Assembly: GCA_020747015.1 (NCBI GenBank)
Contig: JAGTJM010000003.1
Location: forward strand, 1,054,001 to 1,118,000
Direction: 5' to 3'
DNA length: 64,000 bases
Origin: Pyrenochaeta sp. MPI-SDFR-AT-0127
Lineage: Eukaryota > Ascomycota > Dothideomycetes > Pleosporales > Cucurbitariaceae
Shown here: positions 21,300 to 32,859 of the stretch, in pieces
Layout: every line of letters starts with the position of its first letter
Position numbering within the stretch: the first letter of the stretch is position 1
The notes under the pieces: model-generated
Databases searched by the model: none
What the model was told of the DNA's origin: nothing
Seen by the model: only the letters and a program-made list of their open reading frames with translations
Position numbers and translations under genes: made by a program

Positions 21300-24200
21300 A
21301 TGGCATCTCCACACGTGGTGCCAGTTTTTTCTTCCTACCGCGGACTCTACACATCGCTTTATAAGTCACTGCCTGCGGAGACTATCCAGTCAGTTGAGGA
21401 CGCGATATGGCTTAAAATGAAGGGCCAGACCGCTGACGCGAGAGCAATTTTCGACAATGAACTCAGGACAGCCGCGAATTACCCAATAGTTATCATCGAG
21501 CGAGCAGACCTCGAACTTGAGGCTGGTAGATGGGGAGTAGCATGGCGGCTCCTGGACGTCGCTCTCCAAAATCTGAAAGACTCGGGCGCAGATCTAGATC
21601 TTCCGGAACATCGTCTTATGACGCTGACAAAGGTCATGCTAGGGGTTCGACATCGTGGAGATCTTGTTTCGGCTGTTCAGGAGGTAGAGCGGACGAGCCG
21701 GTGGCTCTGTAATGTACCTGTGGCAGAGTACACTGATGTTCAGGTTTGCGCCAAAACTTCCCAACTGATGAAACCTTTCTAATCTATCTGAATAGACAAG
21801 CTGCATCCGCCGATATGTCATCGCCTATTTGTTCACAAGGCTAAGCTCAAACTACCAAAATCCAGACGTAGAGCTCATTCCAAAAGCAAATGACACTGAA
21901 TCAGGAGACGCCAGTGCCCCTTGGAATGGACTTCACGATCTTCGGCGTTCTTTGACTTCCCGGGGGATGTTCAACGAGGCGAACGCCCTTTTCCGCGTTG
22001 AACTGAACCGAACCCCACTAGAGAGTCGCGAGCCAGTCATTGAAGAGTTTTTGAAAGCTATTGTCGACTTCCCAACTAGCTCTGGACGTGACTTGATCGA
22101 GTCCATCGTCAGGCTACAGTGGGCAAGTAGTTATGTTCTAGTGCATGATTTGCCAAATGCGAAAGCAGAAATTGAGAAGTCAGAGAGTGCTCTCAACCGG
22201 TGGTGCGCTGAGTTCAATGTCGGTGATATTTATGCAGTACCCACTCTTCACGCATTAATATGCGAGAAACTAAACTTCATCTTTGACCATGCTGTCAAGC
22301 TGGAAGTGGCGGAAGCGTTTATTCAAATCTTAGAAAAATGCGGTAGCAGCAAGACTGGATCCTGCCTCTCGACAGCTGCCGAATCTGCGTTTGCCCTGTT
22401 CCAGAGCACGGGCAAAGATGAATATCTGTCGAAGCATTTTGCGCTTCACAAGCGTCTTGTGCAGTTCGACGAAGAGGAAACCGAAGACCTTTGCGACCTG
22501 ATCTTGCATCGCAACTCTCTTACAACGGTTACGAACAAGAACATGATTGATCGGCAAAAGTCTCTTGAGTGGATCACTGGTTTCTTCAAGCGTTATTCAT
22601 ATTTTGCATCACCTGCCGAAATTGAATCATTGCATCGACAGCGAGCGCTGCTTCTGAGGGGCCTTCAGAGACTGGAGGAGGCGAAAGAAGCGGATGATAT
22701 TGCTGACAAGCTGAATGCCATGGGACCTTCACTTGGGAAATGGCTGAATATGAGTGTAATAAATGCTATTGCACCAGGATCTGCGGCGCATAGTTCACTT
22801 GCGGCCGATATCGAGGATGAAGAGGGCGATTTCTTCTACCTAGCATGGCTTTCTGCGGCAGATGATCTCAATAAGATTGCGAACATTGTCGTAGACTTCC
22901 TGCTTGACTGGTCATTTGACGACTATTTGAAAGGCCACCTCACGATTCAAGATCTGCAGAAGATTATCAACATCCCCGAGCATCATCTCAGTGATGTACA
23001 CGGTACAGACGGAGCAAAGCGTGTGAAAGAGATTAAAGCCAACGAACGTGGGAATCTTCTGTCATTTCTAGTCCCCCCTGATGAGAAAACAGAGCTCTCT
23101 CAATCCGATAGATGGACTTCGATGGCTGATTGGCTCAGTAATGCCCCGAAGGGCCAGAAAAACAAAAGGTCGTTCTGCCTCCTTATGCTACATCACGCTC
23201 GCCAATACTACTTCTCCGAAAAGGACTTTTGGAGCCTCCGAATCACAGAAACCCTGCAGGTCCTTGATCTCTACGCAAAAATACCTGAATTCATGCGCGA
23301 GATAACCCGCACCTGCTTCAGCTCATGGCTGACCGCGCTGGCTTTCACTTACCACGCGAAGCTGGGTGGTATGCCCGATCTAAGTGATCCAGCTGTATAC
23401 GGACTTCTGTTAGAAGCAGAGAAGTACAATAATATGGCCATTGAAGAATTGCAAAGCAATTACCTGCAAAGCTCGCTGGCGAACCAACAGCGACTCGGTG
23501 CCCAGATATGCATCCTCAAAATTCGAGGGCTCGAACAGCAGTTGGAACAGCAATCAAAGAGCGCTTACGATTCACAGCAGCAAGAAAAAGTGAATGATGC
23601 TACAGCTCACCGTGTATCCGTCGCTCCAGAAGTCGTAGAAGAAGAAATTACAACGCTTCGTAACATTGGACTAGAAAAGATCAAGAAGACAGAGCAGATA
23701 TACACTGATAGCGAGCTCGAATCATCATGGCTTGATGGTATCGATGGTGTAGAACACAGGCAACGTATTTCGCAATTCCACGTCAGCATTCTCACGGTTC
23801 ATACCGCCATAAACCTGCTACTCACCGGACAGCAGAGGACTTCCCAAGAAGCAGTAAACGAAGTCTGGAGATGGGTGCAGAAATTCAAGGCCCGCTCGCT
23901 TGCAAGAACAATCGGCATGCGCAGTGCCATTCCACCGGGCCTACTGAAACTAATCCTTGCCTCGGATGACGCCCGCCCCATCTACGAAGAGATGCTCGAT
24001 CTACTAGAACGTATCAAAGTCGCTCAAGCTAGTGCCAAATTCGATTTACGCAAGCAGTTCGATGCCCATCGAAACGTGATGAGGACACATCCGCTTTTAC
24101 GGCACTTGATCAGTCTTCGTGAGGGTACGCCACTGGAAATATCTGACATCGCGGCGATAGAAGCGGAGGCTGGACGTCCAATCGTGCTTATTGACTGGTT

Positions 24201-25311
24201 CCTCCTTTACTCTAATGTTCACGACACGGTGGGGAAATTGCTTTTGTTCACTGCAAGAGCAGACTCTGAGCCAACAATGGATGTGCTGGCTATTAAAATA
24301 CAAGACGTCAATAGATGGCAGGATGACTATCTATACCCCAAAGAATTACGCGACGTAGGCACACGACACAAATTCGACGCAATAGCGGGCGGTCTTGTCG
24401 CGCCTTTGCTGAACCGCACAAAGGAGAATGAGATCCTTGTATTCTGTCCTTCAGTCACACTCCACCGATTACCATTACATGCGCTGTCCGTTTCATCGGG
24501 TAGAGGCAGCGAGGCGTTGATCCACAGAAATCCGATTGTGTATACTCACAGCCACTCTTTACTTCGGTCATGCTTTGCAGCTGCAGAGACGGCACGCCAG
24601 GAGCCCAAGACCATCAATGCTCAATTCCTGTCCGGTATTGCCGGATCCGATGCCAAACACTACGGAGCCGGCCGTGAGTGTGTTCAGGACCTTGCACAGC
24701 GCTTCAACACAGCACCCTTGATAGACGAGAGCGCATCCAAGAAATTATTCATGAGCGCCGTTACACAGTCAAGACTACTGCATTTGCACACGCATTGTAA
24801 CTGGAACTTTACAGATCCGTTGAACCACCATGTCGAATTCCCCAGGCTAGAAGGCGCAGAAGAAGAAATCTTACCCAAGGATCGAACACTCACAGCTAGG
24901 GAAATATTCGACGTCAGTCTCCTTCCAGGCACGCATGTCAATATGATCGCATGCCAGGGAGGCCTCACGCAAGTCAAACCGGGAGACGAAGTCATGGGCT
25001 TGGTTCCCGCGCTATTGTACTCTGGGGCAACGTCTATGGTATCAACGCTCTGGAGTATCGCTGATCGTGATGGAGCGGCGTTTTCAGACTTGTTCTTCCA
25101 GTCATTTGTGCAGCAGTGTATGGAGCCGAACATCAAAAGAGAGGGGCTTTACTTCGTGGATGTTGCGGTAGCTTTGCAGGAAGCGGTTCGCGAGTTGGAG
25201 GCATATGATTATAAGCCTTTGTATGGCTGGGCGGCTTTCACGTTACATGGGTTCTGGCAGTTTCCTATTTCAGTCACTGACGTTGAGAAGCTTCGACAGG
25301 AGGATGAGTAG
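21300..25311 (+). CDS. TPR-CHAT protein (caspase-like peptidase domain with helical repeats)
   Basis: Two exons (21300-21743, 21796-25311; 52-nt intron) give 1,319 residues. The C-terminal 300 residues form a CHAT domain, a clan CD (caspase/separase-like) peptidase fold: a His motif LHLHTHCNW with likely catalytic His1148, and MIACQGGL with likely catalytic Cys1201, 53 residues apart, followed by SGATSMVSTLWSIADRDGA and YGWAAFTLHGFW, all typical. The upstream ~1,000 residues are helical and TPR-like (for example the repeat-like region around residues 20-130, with IFDNEL and ADLELEAGRWGVAWRLLDVAL). No membrane segment. Fungal CHAT-TPR proteins are widespread and mostly uncharacterised; related domains act in bacterial defence and eukaryotic separase. 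Target and role here are unknown. The catalytic pair is intact, so activity is plausible. Confidence 0.88.
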
Positions 25312-25873
25312 TTATGATTGAGATGTGAATGCAACTCTATGTGGTATAGAATCTCGATAGTATCGTTACTTTGCAATCTAAGTGACTTGCAGAACTGAAT
25401 TGTAAGAATCTCTGCCAGATCTTTTGAGGTTACCAATTGCAAGTCACTAAGATACCAAAGACCAGATTCTTGAAATGCAGAGATATCATTACCCACTACC
25501 TAATCATACAACAAATCAAGTCAATCCATTGACGCCATTGCTAAAATCCAAAAGTATCAATTACCCAATGTGCAACAAAGGAAAACCCGGCTGTCCAAGC
25601 CAAAGATGCACGACGGTCATGACCGTGACATGTGTGAAAAGCGTGATCGCGTAACAAGTAAAAAAAGTAAAAGCACCGAGAATTTTTTACACATCCAGGA
25701 TATCCCAAGCATCAAGTGCCATTGGGCACGGTAGACCTTCAGACCCCCCGATCTTCGAGTGCGTGCCAGTGGCACTGATGCGGGAAGTCTTGGATGGTGG
25801 TATCATTGTCGCACAAATTCAAAGCCAAAGGGAAAACACCGTCGCAACTCAATCACATAATGGAGTGATGAGT
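25312..25873. other. Intergenic region, convergent 3' ends
   Basis: Lies between the convergent stops of the CHAT gene and the repeat-protein gene. No coding signal seen. Confidence 0.5.
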
Positions 25874-28800
25874 TTATTTTTTGCCGAGCAGACCGCCAAC
25901 AAGAGGGATACTGCTCATACCGCCGCCTTTCTTCTTGTCCTTGCCGCCACCAAGGGTATCGGTCAAGCCTCCGAGACCAAGGCCACCGAGCAGCTTGTTG
26001 ATACCAAGACCGCCCAGTAGACCGTTGACGAGGCCACCAAGACCAAGACCGTTGAGCAACTTGCCGACAAGGTTAAGTACACCAGTCAGCAACAGACCAA
26101 CGGCAGCGATGATCTGGAAGAGAGGCTCCGTGAGCAAGCTCCAGAGCGGGTTGAGCTTCTTCTTGGCATGAGGCATGTCGGAGATCTTCTTCTTCGCATT
26201 GTCAATGGTGGTGACAACAGTCGTTGTAAGTTCCTTGAGGTTATCCGCAAGCTTGTATTCCTCTGGCGAGGCTTCGCCGGTTTGCTGGCGACCCTTTGCC
26301 TGTGCAGCAATGCGGCCATCGGGATCGAGACCGCGCAGGGAACCATTGCAGTCGTTGAGAATGCGGGACCCTTCCTCGATAAGTGGCTTGACATTGTTGA
26401 CAAGTTCCTCCTCGTCGAGCTCATCGCGAGGTGTGCGATCAGCTTGCTCAATGTACTACATGATTGTTAGTAATTGCTTGTAATTGTATCAGGAACAGAA
26501 AGTGACATACCTCAGTGATCTGTTTCATGACAGGCTGTACACGCTCAAGTGTCTGTTGGCAAATAGCAGACATCTTGTTGGCGAGCTCAGCGTCTTCGCG
26601 CCTCTTCTTGTCTTCTTCAGTCTCATCCTCGGGCTCCTCTTCTTCTTGGATGTTCTCCAACAGAGTAACCTCTCCAACCTTGTTGCCATCATTGTCAATG
26701 ACATAGCCGTTGTCATCAATTTCAAGGCCAGCGCAGTGACCAAGGTCACCAGCAGTGAGACGACCAAGAACATCACCGTTCTGGTCGCGCACTTCGCCCT
26801 CCTTGTTGACACGCATACCGGCCATAGGGTTGATACGACGCTCCTTCTCCTCAGGCTCCCATCGCTCGGCCTTGCCAATGACGTTGCCATTCTTGTCGTT
26901 GATGTCGCCATCCTCATCGACCTTGTGGCCAACGAGCTTCTTGATATCACCTTCGGTAACACGGCCGATGATGGATCCGTCTGGAGTCTGGATGGTACCG
27001 TCCTTGGCGACGGTGGCGCTGTCGAAGCCAGCAAAAGGTCCCTCAGGTCCTGACGATTGGCCGTGGACAAGCTCAGCACGTCCGATGACGTTACCTTCGT
27101 TGTCCCAGATCTGGCCCTTGCCATCGACCTTCTTGCCAACCAAGGTAGCTGGGTCACCTTCAGCGATGCGACCGAGAATGGTGCCGCTTGAATCGACGAT
27201 GTTGCCAGCCTTGTTGACAGTGCATCCGGCCAGGGCGCTGAGGTCGACCTCCTCCTCGGCCTCAGGCTCCTCCTCCTCCCAAGGTTCGGCGTGGCCCTTG
27301 ACATTGCCGTACTTGTCGATGATGTCGCCATCTTCGTCGACAGCGTGGCCAACGAGTTTCTTTGCGTCACCTTCGGTGATCTGGCCAACACGGTTACCAT
27401 CGTTGTCTTCAACGAATCCGTCCTTGACCACACGCAGACCCTCGAAGCCAGCAAATGGTCCTTCTTGCTTGGTAACGCGCTCATTTTCTGGAATGAGTTG
27501 GCAGCGACCGACTACCTTGCCGGTATCATTGTGGATTTGACCTTCGCCGTCAGACTTACGACCAGCAAGATCCTTTAGGTTGCCTTCAACAAGTTTTCCG
27601 ACAGGAATACCGTTGCTGTCGACAAGATAACCCTGCTTGTTCAAGGTAAGGCCGTCAAGAACGGAAAGGTCATCAGGCTGGGCCTCCTCCTCGTCCTCGA
27701 GTGGCTCGGCATGGCCCTTGACGTTGCCATACTTGTCGAGAATGTCACCATCCTCGTCAACAGCCATACCAACAAGACGCTTAGCATTGCCTTCGACAAT
27801 CTGACCAACGATGTTCTCATCTTCGTCAGCGATCTTGCCGTCAGCAACAACACGCAGACCCTGAAGTCCAGCAAATGGGCCCTCTGGCTTAGCCTCGCGC
27901 TCCTCAAGTGGGATGAGCTCGACACGGCCAATGACCTTGCCGGAATCGTTCCAGAGCTGGCCGTTCTCGTCGATCTTCTTGCCAGCAAGCTCCTTAGGGT
28001 TGCCTTCAACGAGACGGGCAATGGGTACGCCCTCGTCGCCGATGACATTACCCTGCTTGTTGACAGTCTTGCCAGCAAGGATGGAAAGGTCCTCAGGATC
28101 CTCCTCTGGGGCAGCCTCCTCTTCAGGCTCCTCATATCGCTCGGCATGGCCGACGACTGAGCCCTTCTTGTCGAGAATATCACCGTCCTCATCGACGGCG
28201 CGACCGACAAGCTTCTTAGCGTCACCCTCGACGACCTGGCCGACACGGTTGCCATTCTCATCCTCAACGTAGCCATCCTTGACAACGACGAGGCCTTCGA
28301 GGCCGGCGAATGAAGCTTCTTCCTCGGCGTCCTCTTGGGGCACAGTTTGAGCACGGCCAATGACCTTGCCCTTGTTGTCCCAGAACTGACCCTCTGCGTC
28401 GGCGGTGACACCAGACTTGGAGAGCTTCTTAGCATCACCCTCGGTGAGCTCACCAACAATGTTACCGTTGGCGTCGATGAGCTTGCCAGACTTGTTGACC
28501 GAAAGACCCTCGAGGATTGAGAGAGGAGGGCGGTTGTCTTCAGCCTCCTCCTCGGCGTCTTCAGCGGCGTCTTGAGCATCTTCGGCGGCGTCTTGTGCAT
28601 CGTCGGCAGCATCTTCAGCCTCACCGACCTTCTGCTCGACGATCTGAGGTAGGGTCTTGACCTTGCCGACGACATTGCCGTCCTTGTCAAGAACCTCTCC
28701 CTTCTCATTGATCTTCTTGCCAGCGCAGTCAGAGATCTCACCTTCAATGAGCTCTCCAATAGGTTCACCATCCTCGTTGAGGACTTGACCCTTCTTGTTG

Positions 28801-31034
28801 ACCTTCAGACCCTCGAGAGTATCGATTTCGGGGGTGATCTCAACCTCCTTGACTTCAGGCTCAGCATCCTCAGCCGCCTCCTCGACATCCTCCTCGGTCT
28901 CGCCAAGGCGCTCCTTAAGCTCCTTGATGGCTTCGAAGGCAGCTTCGCCGGCAACGACATCGACCTTGCCGATAACGTTTCCGTCCTTATCGAGGACTTC
29001 ACCCTTCTCGTTGACCTTCTTGCCGGCGCAGTCCTTGATTTCGCCGTCCTTGAGCTCACCAATCTCTTCACCCTCGGCGTCGAGAACCTTGCCCTTCTTG
29101 TTGACTTTGAGACCTTCCAAGATTCTGACATCAAGAGCACCAGCGGCGGACTCCTTGAGCTTGTCGGCGGCGCCCTCGGCGAGTTCGACTTGGCCAAGGA
29201 CGTTACCCTCAGCGTCAACAACCTCACCCTTGTCGTTAACGGTGAGACCCTTGACGCCATCGATGTTCTCAAGGTCGCCTTCAGCAACATTGCCGACAAC
29301 CTCGCCCTCTTTGTTGAGGATCTTGCCATCGGAGTTGATCTCCATGCCCTCGAGGGCCTCAACACCAGGCAACTCATCTTCAACATCAGCTGTGGCTTCC
29401 TCGACGCCCTCTTTGGCATCTTCGCCTGTCTGCTCGACATCGTCTTTGGCTTGTTCGGCCTTGTCGGCAATGCCATCAACAGCGCCACCTTGCTCTTCAT
29501 CCTCCTCATCTTCGCCTTCCTCAGCATCATCCTGATCGAAGAGTTCAGCGGCTTCCGGGGAGAGTTCTGCACGAGCGAGGACATTGCCGTCATCGTCAAG
29601 AATCTCGCCCTTCTCGTTGAACTCCTTGCCCTGAATCTTGGATGGATCGCCTTCAACAAGTTGGCCAATGAAGTCACCATCCTCGTTAAGGATCTGGCCG
29701 GCTCGGTCGGCAGTGAGGCCCTTCAAAACGCTGATGTTGGGCAACTTTGGACCATCGTCTCCACCAGCTTGGTTCAGCTGCTCCTCAGCAGCCTCAGGGG
29801 TCAGTTCGCAGCGACCTACAAGATCGCCGTCATCGTCGAGGATCTCGCCGTCATCGCCGATGGGGTAGCCGGCAAGGTCCTCAGCGTCACCTTCGACAAG
29901 TCTACCGAGAGTTTTACCATCTTTGTCTTTGATGAGGCCCTCCTCGTCGACTTCGAGGCCCTTCAGAACGCTCAGATCGGGGGTATCTGGGAGATCTTGG
30001 CCTGTAGTGTCTTCGACGGAGCCCTTTACATCTTCGGCAGAGTCCTTCGCACCTTCCGCCTTGTCTTTTACACCTTCAGTGGCGTCCTCGGCCGTATCTT
30101 CAACGTCCTCAGTTGCGTCTCCAGCGGTGCCCTTGACGGCGTCAGTCGCAGAGTCAGCCGTATCTTTGGCACCCTCTGCGGTGTCCTCGGCGGTATCCTT
30201 GGCGGACTCAGCTGTCTCTTCAGCGCCCTCCTGGATATCTTTGCCGGCATCTGCTGCAGCACCCTTGGGGTCCTGCTTAGCCTTACCGGCAAGATTTGAG
30301 GCTCGGCCAGCGAGGCCACGAGCGCCGCTTAGCGCTCCTCCACCTGCCTGCTTGCCGGTGTCTGCGGCTTTGCTGGCTGTGTCTGTGGCATCATCCTCGG
30401 TGTTGTCAGCGGTGTCTTCGGCGGTGTCTTCAGCTTCATCTCCCGCTTTCTGTGTAGCATCATCGCCTGTCTCGTCGGCATCCTCCAACTCGTCTTCAGC
30501 GTCATCGTCAATTGGTTTCGGCTCAGCTTGCTCTAGCTCGTCGCCAGCCTGTGAAACCTTGCCTGTTGTCTCTTCTGAAGCATCTTCTGCCGAGGCCTTG
30601 GTGTTTTCGACAGTGTCCGCTGCCTTCTTCTTTGTATCTTCGGCGGTGTCTTGTGCCTGGTTCTTGGTGTCTTCGACCTTCTCTTGAGCACCTCCTAGAA
30701 GACCTTCACCTTGCTTCTTGGTGTCCTCGGCGGTATCCTGAACTTGGCTTTTAGTGTCTTCGGCCTTTTCCTGGGGCTTATTCAGCTTGGGGGCAGCTGA
30801 TTGTGGCTTTCGTCCGAGCTTAGTTGGGGTGCGGGGGGTGTCACCCTTTCCTGCTGCTGGGGAAGGCATATTGTGTTGTTTGTTTGGTAATTCGTAAGAT
30901 GGTCTAAAAGTGCCTGGACTGGTGGCTGACACGTTACTGGAAATGGATCGTGAACGTGTAGAACGGGGGGAATTCCTATTAGGCGTCGGGGGAAACGAGT
31001 AATAGGTGTAAGAGTTGGATGAGTTTTCGGTCAT
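25874..31034 (-). CDS. Large acidic LEA-like protein with 14 DUF3659-type repeats
   Basis: Two exons (26511-31034, 25874-26455; 55-nt intron) give 1,701 residues. After a short Ser/Pro-rich start comes a Lys/Glu/Ala/Asp/Thr-rich LEA-like region (about nt 30010-30790; motifs such as AEDTAEDATEGVKDKAEGAK). Next is an array of 14 units of about 60-80 residues (about nt 26655-30000), each with the pattern L-x-GL-x-V-x-K-x-G-x-V/I-x-D-x-x-G followed by V-x-EGD-x-x-x-LxGxxVDxDGxIxDxxGNVxG, matching the fungal DUF3659 family. Exon 2 adds a helical stretch and then a hydrophobic Gly/Leu tail (ITNKLLGGLGLGGL-like), possibly membrane-associated. No enzyme motif. Fungal relatives are called LEA domain proteins; the function is not established. 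A second ATG (MPSPAAGKG) could be the true start. Confidence 0.88.
26655..30000 (-). repeat. Protein-level tandem array of 14 DUF3659-like units
   Basis: Units begin, in order from the N-terminus, with VLKGLEVD, VLKGLTAD, ALEGMEIN, ILEGLKVN, TLEGLKVN, ILEGLSVN, LEGLVVVKDG, ILAGKTVN, LQGLRVVADG, VLDGLTLN, FEGLRVVKDG, ALAGCTVN, FDSATVAKDG and MAGMRVN. From unit 6 on, two unit types alternate, so this part looks like a duplicated dimer. The repeats are diverged at DNA level. Confidence 0.8.
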
Positions 31035-32859
31035 GTATCAATTGACGAGGAGTCGTCTTTGTAGCCAGGAGGAAATGGTTGGAGGAACAAGACGAGCAGG
31101 CATTTATGAAGTCAATGGGGGAGCGACGGGCAATTTTGGCACAATGACGTCGACCTCAAAAGCTCAATGAGGGAGGTAGCAGGGGGAGCTCGCGCCTCAA
31201 GTTCTTGCAGGGGGACTCAGAAACCTGCTTTGGAGCCGGTATGAAGTATAGTGTACGACAAGCTTCCATGAACCAGAGGAGCATTGCGTCACTTGCTCCA
31301 GCTTTGAGCGGGGCGTCAGCTCTATCCTGGCGGGAGGCTCCCCACTATGAGGTGAGACAAGCGGGTAGCTGTTACAAGGTTGATGAACTGTGGCTGGAAC
31401 AGGGATATATGGAAATCGTCGATGGCCGCGGAAAGCGGGCGGCTGCCAAGTTTAGGTAGAGTTTGCCATGCGGCGGGAAGGGAGATGAAACGGTCACTGC
31501 AGAGTAGCCAACAGCGTGTATGAGCTGCAGAATGTTAGCCATGCTGGAGACTGGTCCTCTGGCCCCAACAGCTAGAAAGTAATTGAGCTTCTCTTGAGAG
31601 ACTGCCATTCACAATGCTGTCTTCACAAAAGCCGTCCTCGCAAAAGCCATCCAGCATGAAGCAGGCTTCGAGCAACGAGCAGGCAGTCCAGACCCGATCG
31701 ACGGCGCAGTGGCGGCCTGCCCCACAGAGGGCATCCATCGAGAGGACGACCCTGGTGGTAATGATTACCCTCCCATCAAAAATGGTGGATGAAACTGGGC
31801 AATTGGGGCAAGTCGTGCCGTGTCCAGTGTCCAAGCAGGCTGCTGCAACGCATCTTGACGTGAAAGAGACATGACGTAGCGTGCTGGGGATTACCCATGT
31901 CGTATCCCTGTCCAAACTCGCTTAGGCCCCTGTCGGCCTGGCCATAGCTCCGCGGTGGCGTCGATCGCTGCACACCACCCATGTCTCTTGGTCCCGCCAT
32001 CGCGAGAGGCAAAAAGGTTTAATGGCAAAACGTTGAAGCGAGCGGAGACCCTGCGTGCTACTATGTTAATCAGGAACAGAGGTTTGCTCGTCAATCTGCA
32101 TAGCCAGGGTGGAACGAAGCCGAATGGCCTCAACAACCGAAAGTTCCTGTGTACCAACTCCACTGCACGAAGAGCGGGACGGACTATCCACCGTTTGGCG
32201 TTGATCACGACGGGCTACGGGACGTTGACCGTTTACGTCGCCAGATACCACGCAGCGCTAATCGCACCATCGAACCTAATGTCACTTGCAATGTACCGCA
32301 GACCTGTTTCTGGACCCAGTGTGCAGTTACTATGGTCGTCTCCAAACGCTGTGCTCCATGCAATATTAAGCCATCCGTCTCACCAACAAATCCTGCCCAC
32401 GCCACTGCGGCACAGAGTTCGACAGCCCACAGATGCCTTTTATTTATTTTGCCTGCTGCCTGCCAAACGTCACTCTGACCATTATTTTACTTCCTGACTC
32501 CAAACTAATCCACAGCCCAAAAGGAATGGGGTGAGAATGTGACGGCTCGAACGGCGGGACGGCCAGAGTTTGGGTCCATGACGGCACGGATGATGTCAGT
32601 GGGGAAGGCCGACACGTGAAGCCGCGTGGAACCTCCGGCACTCCCTGATTTCTGGTTCCTGGATGCGGCTGATCACAATGAGAGTCCGATGATCGCGCAG
32701 TGGCACGCGAATTGCGGGTCGGCTATGGCCAGAAGATCATAATGGAGCAATTATTCTATCTAGACCACTGCGTCCCAGAACCAATCAAGGATATAGCGGG
32801 TTTCACACAAACGCGACACCCAATATTCACAAATGCCATGCAGGAACACCTTTGGCCGC
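31035..32859. other. Long intergenic region upstream of the repeat protein
   Basis: About 1.8 kb. The 180-codon open frame at 31955-32497 on the plus strand has no protein-like pattern. I see no RNA gene, transposon end or tandem repeat. Confidence 0.5.

Noticed and set aside
26655..30000. Regular repeats that could suggest a CRISPR array or DNA satellite.
   Set aside because: The periodicity is at protein level, units differ in DNA and length, and there are no identical direct repeats with unique spacers.
28785..30299. A 504-codon plus-strand open frame, and other long frames opposite the repeat gene.
   Set aside because: They are antisense to the DUF3659 array. The repeating codon pattern of GAC/GAG/AAG/GGT on the coding strand keeps the opposite frames free of stops; the translations show only mirrored repeats.
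31955..32497. A 180-codon plus-strand frame in the intergenic region.
   Set aside because: No domain, odd composition, no promoter or splice support.
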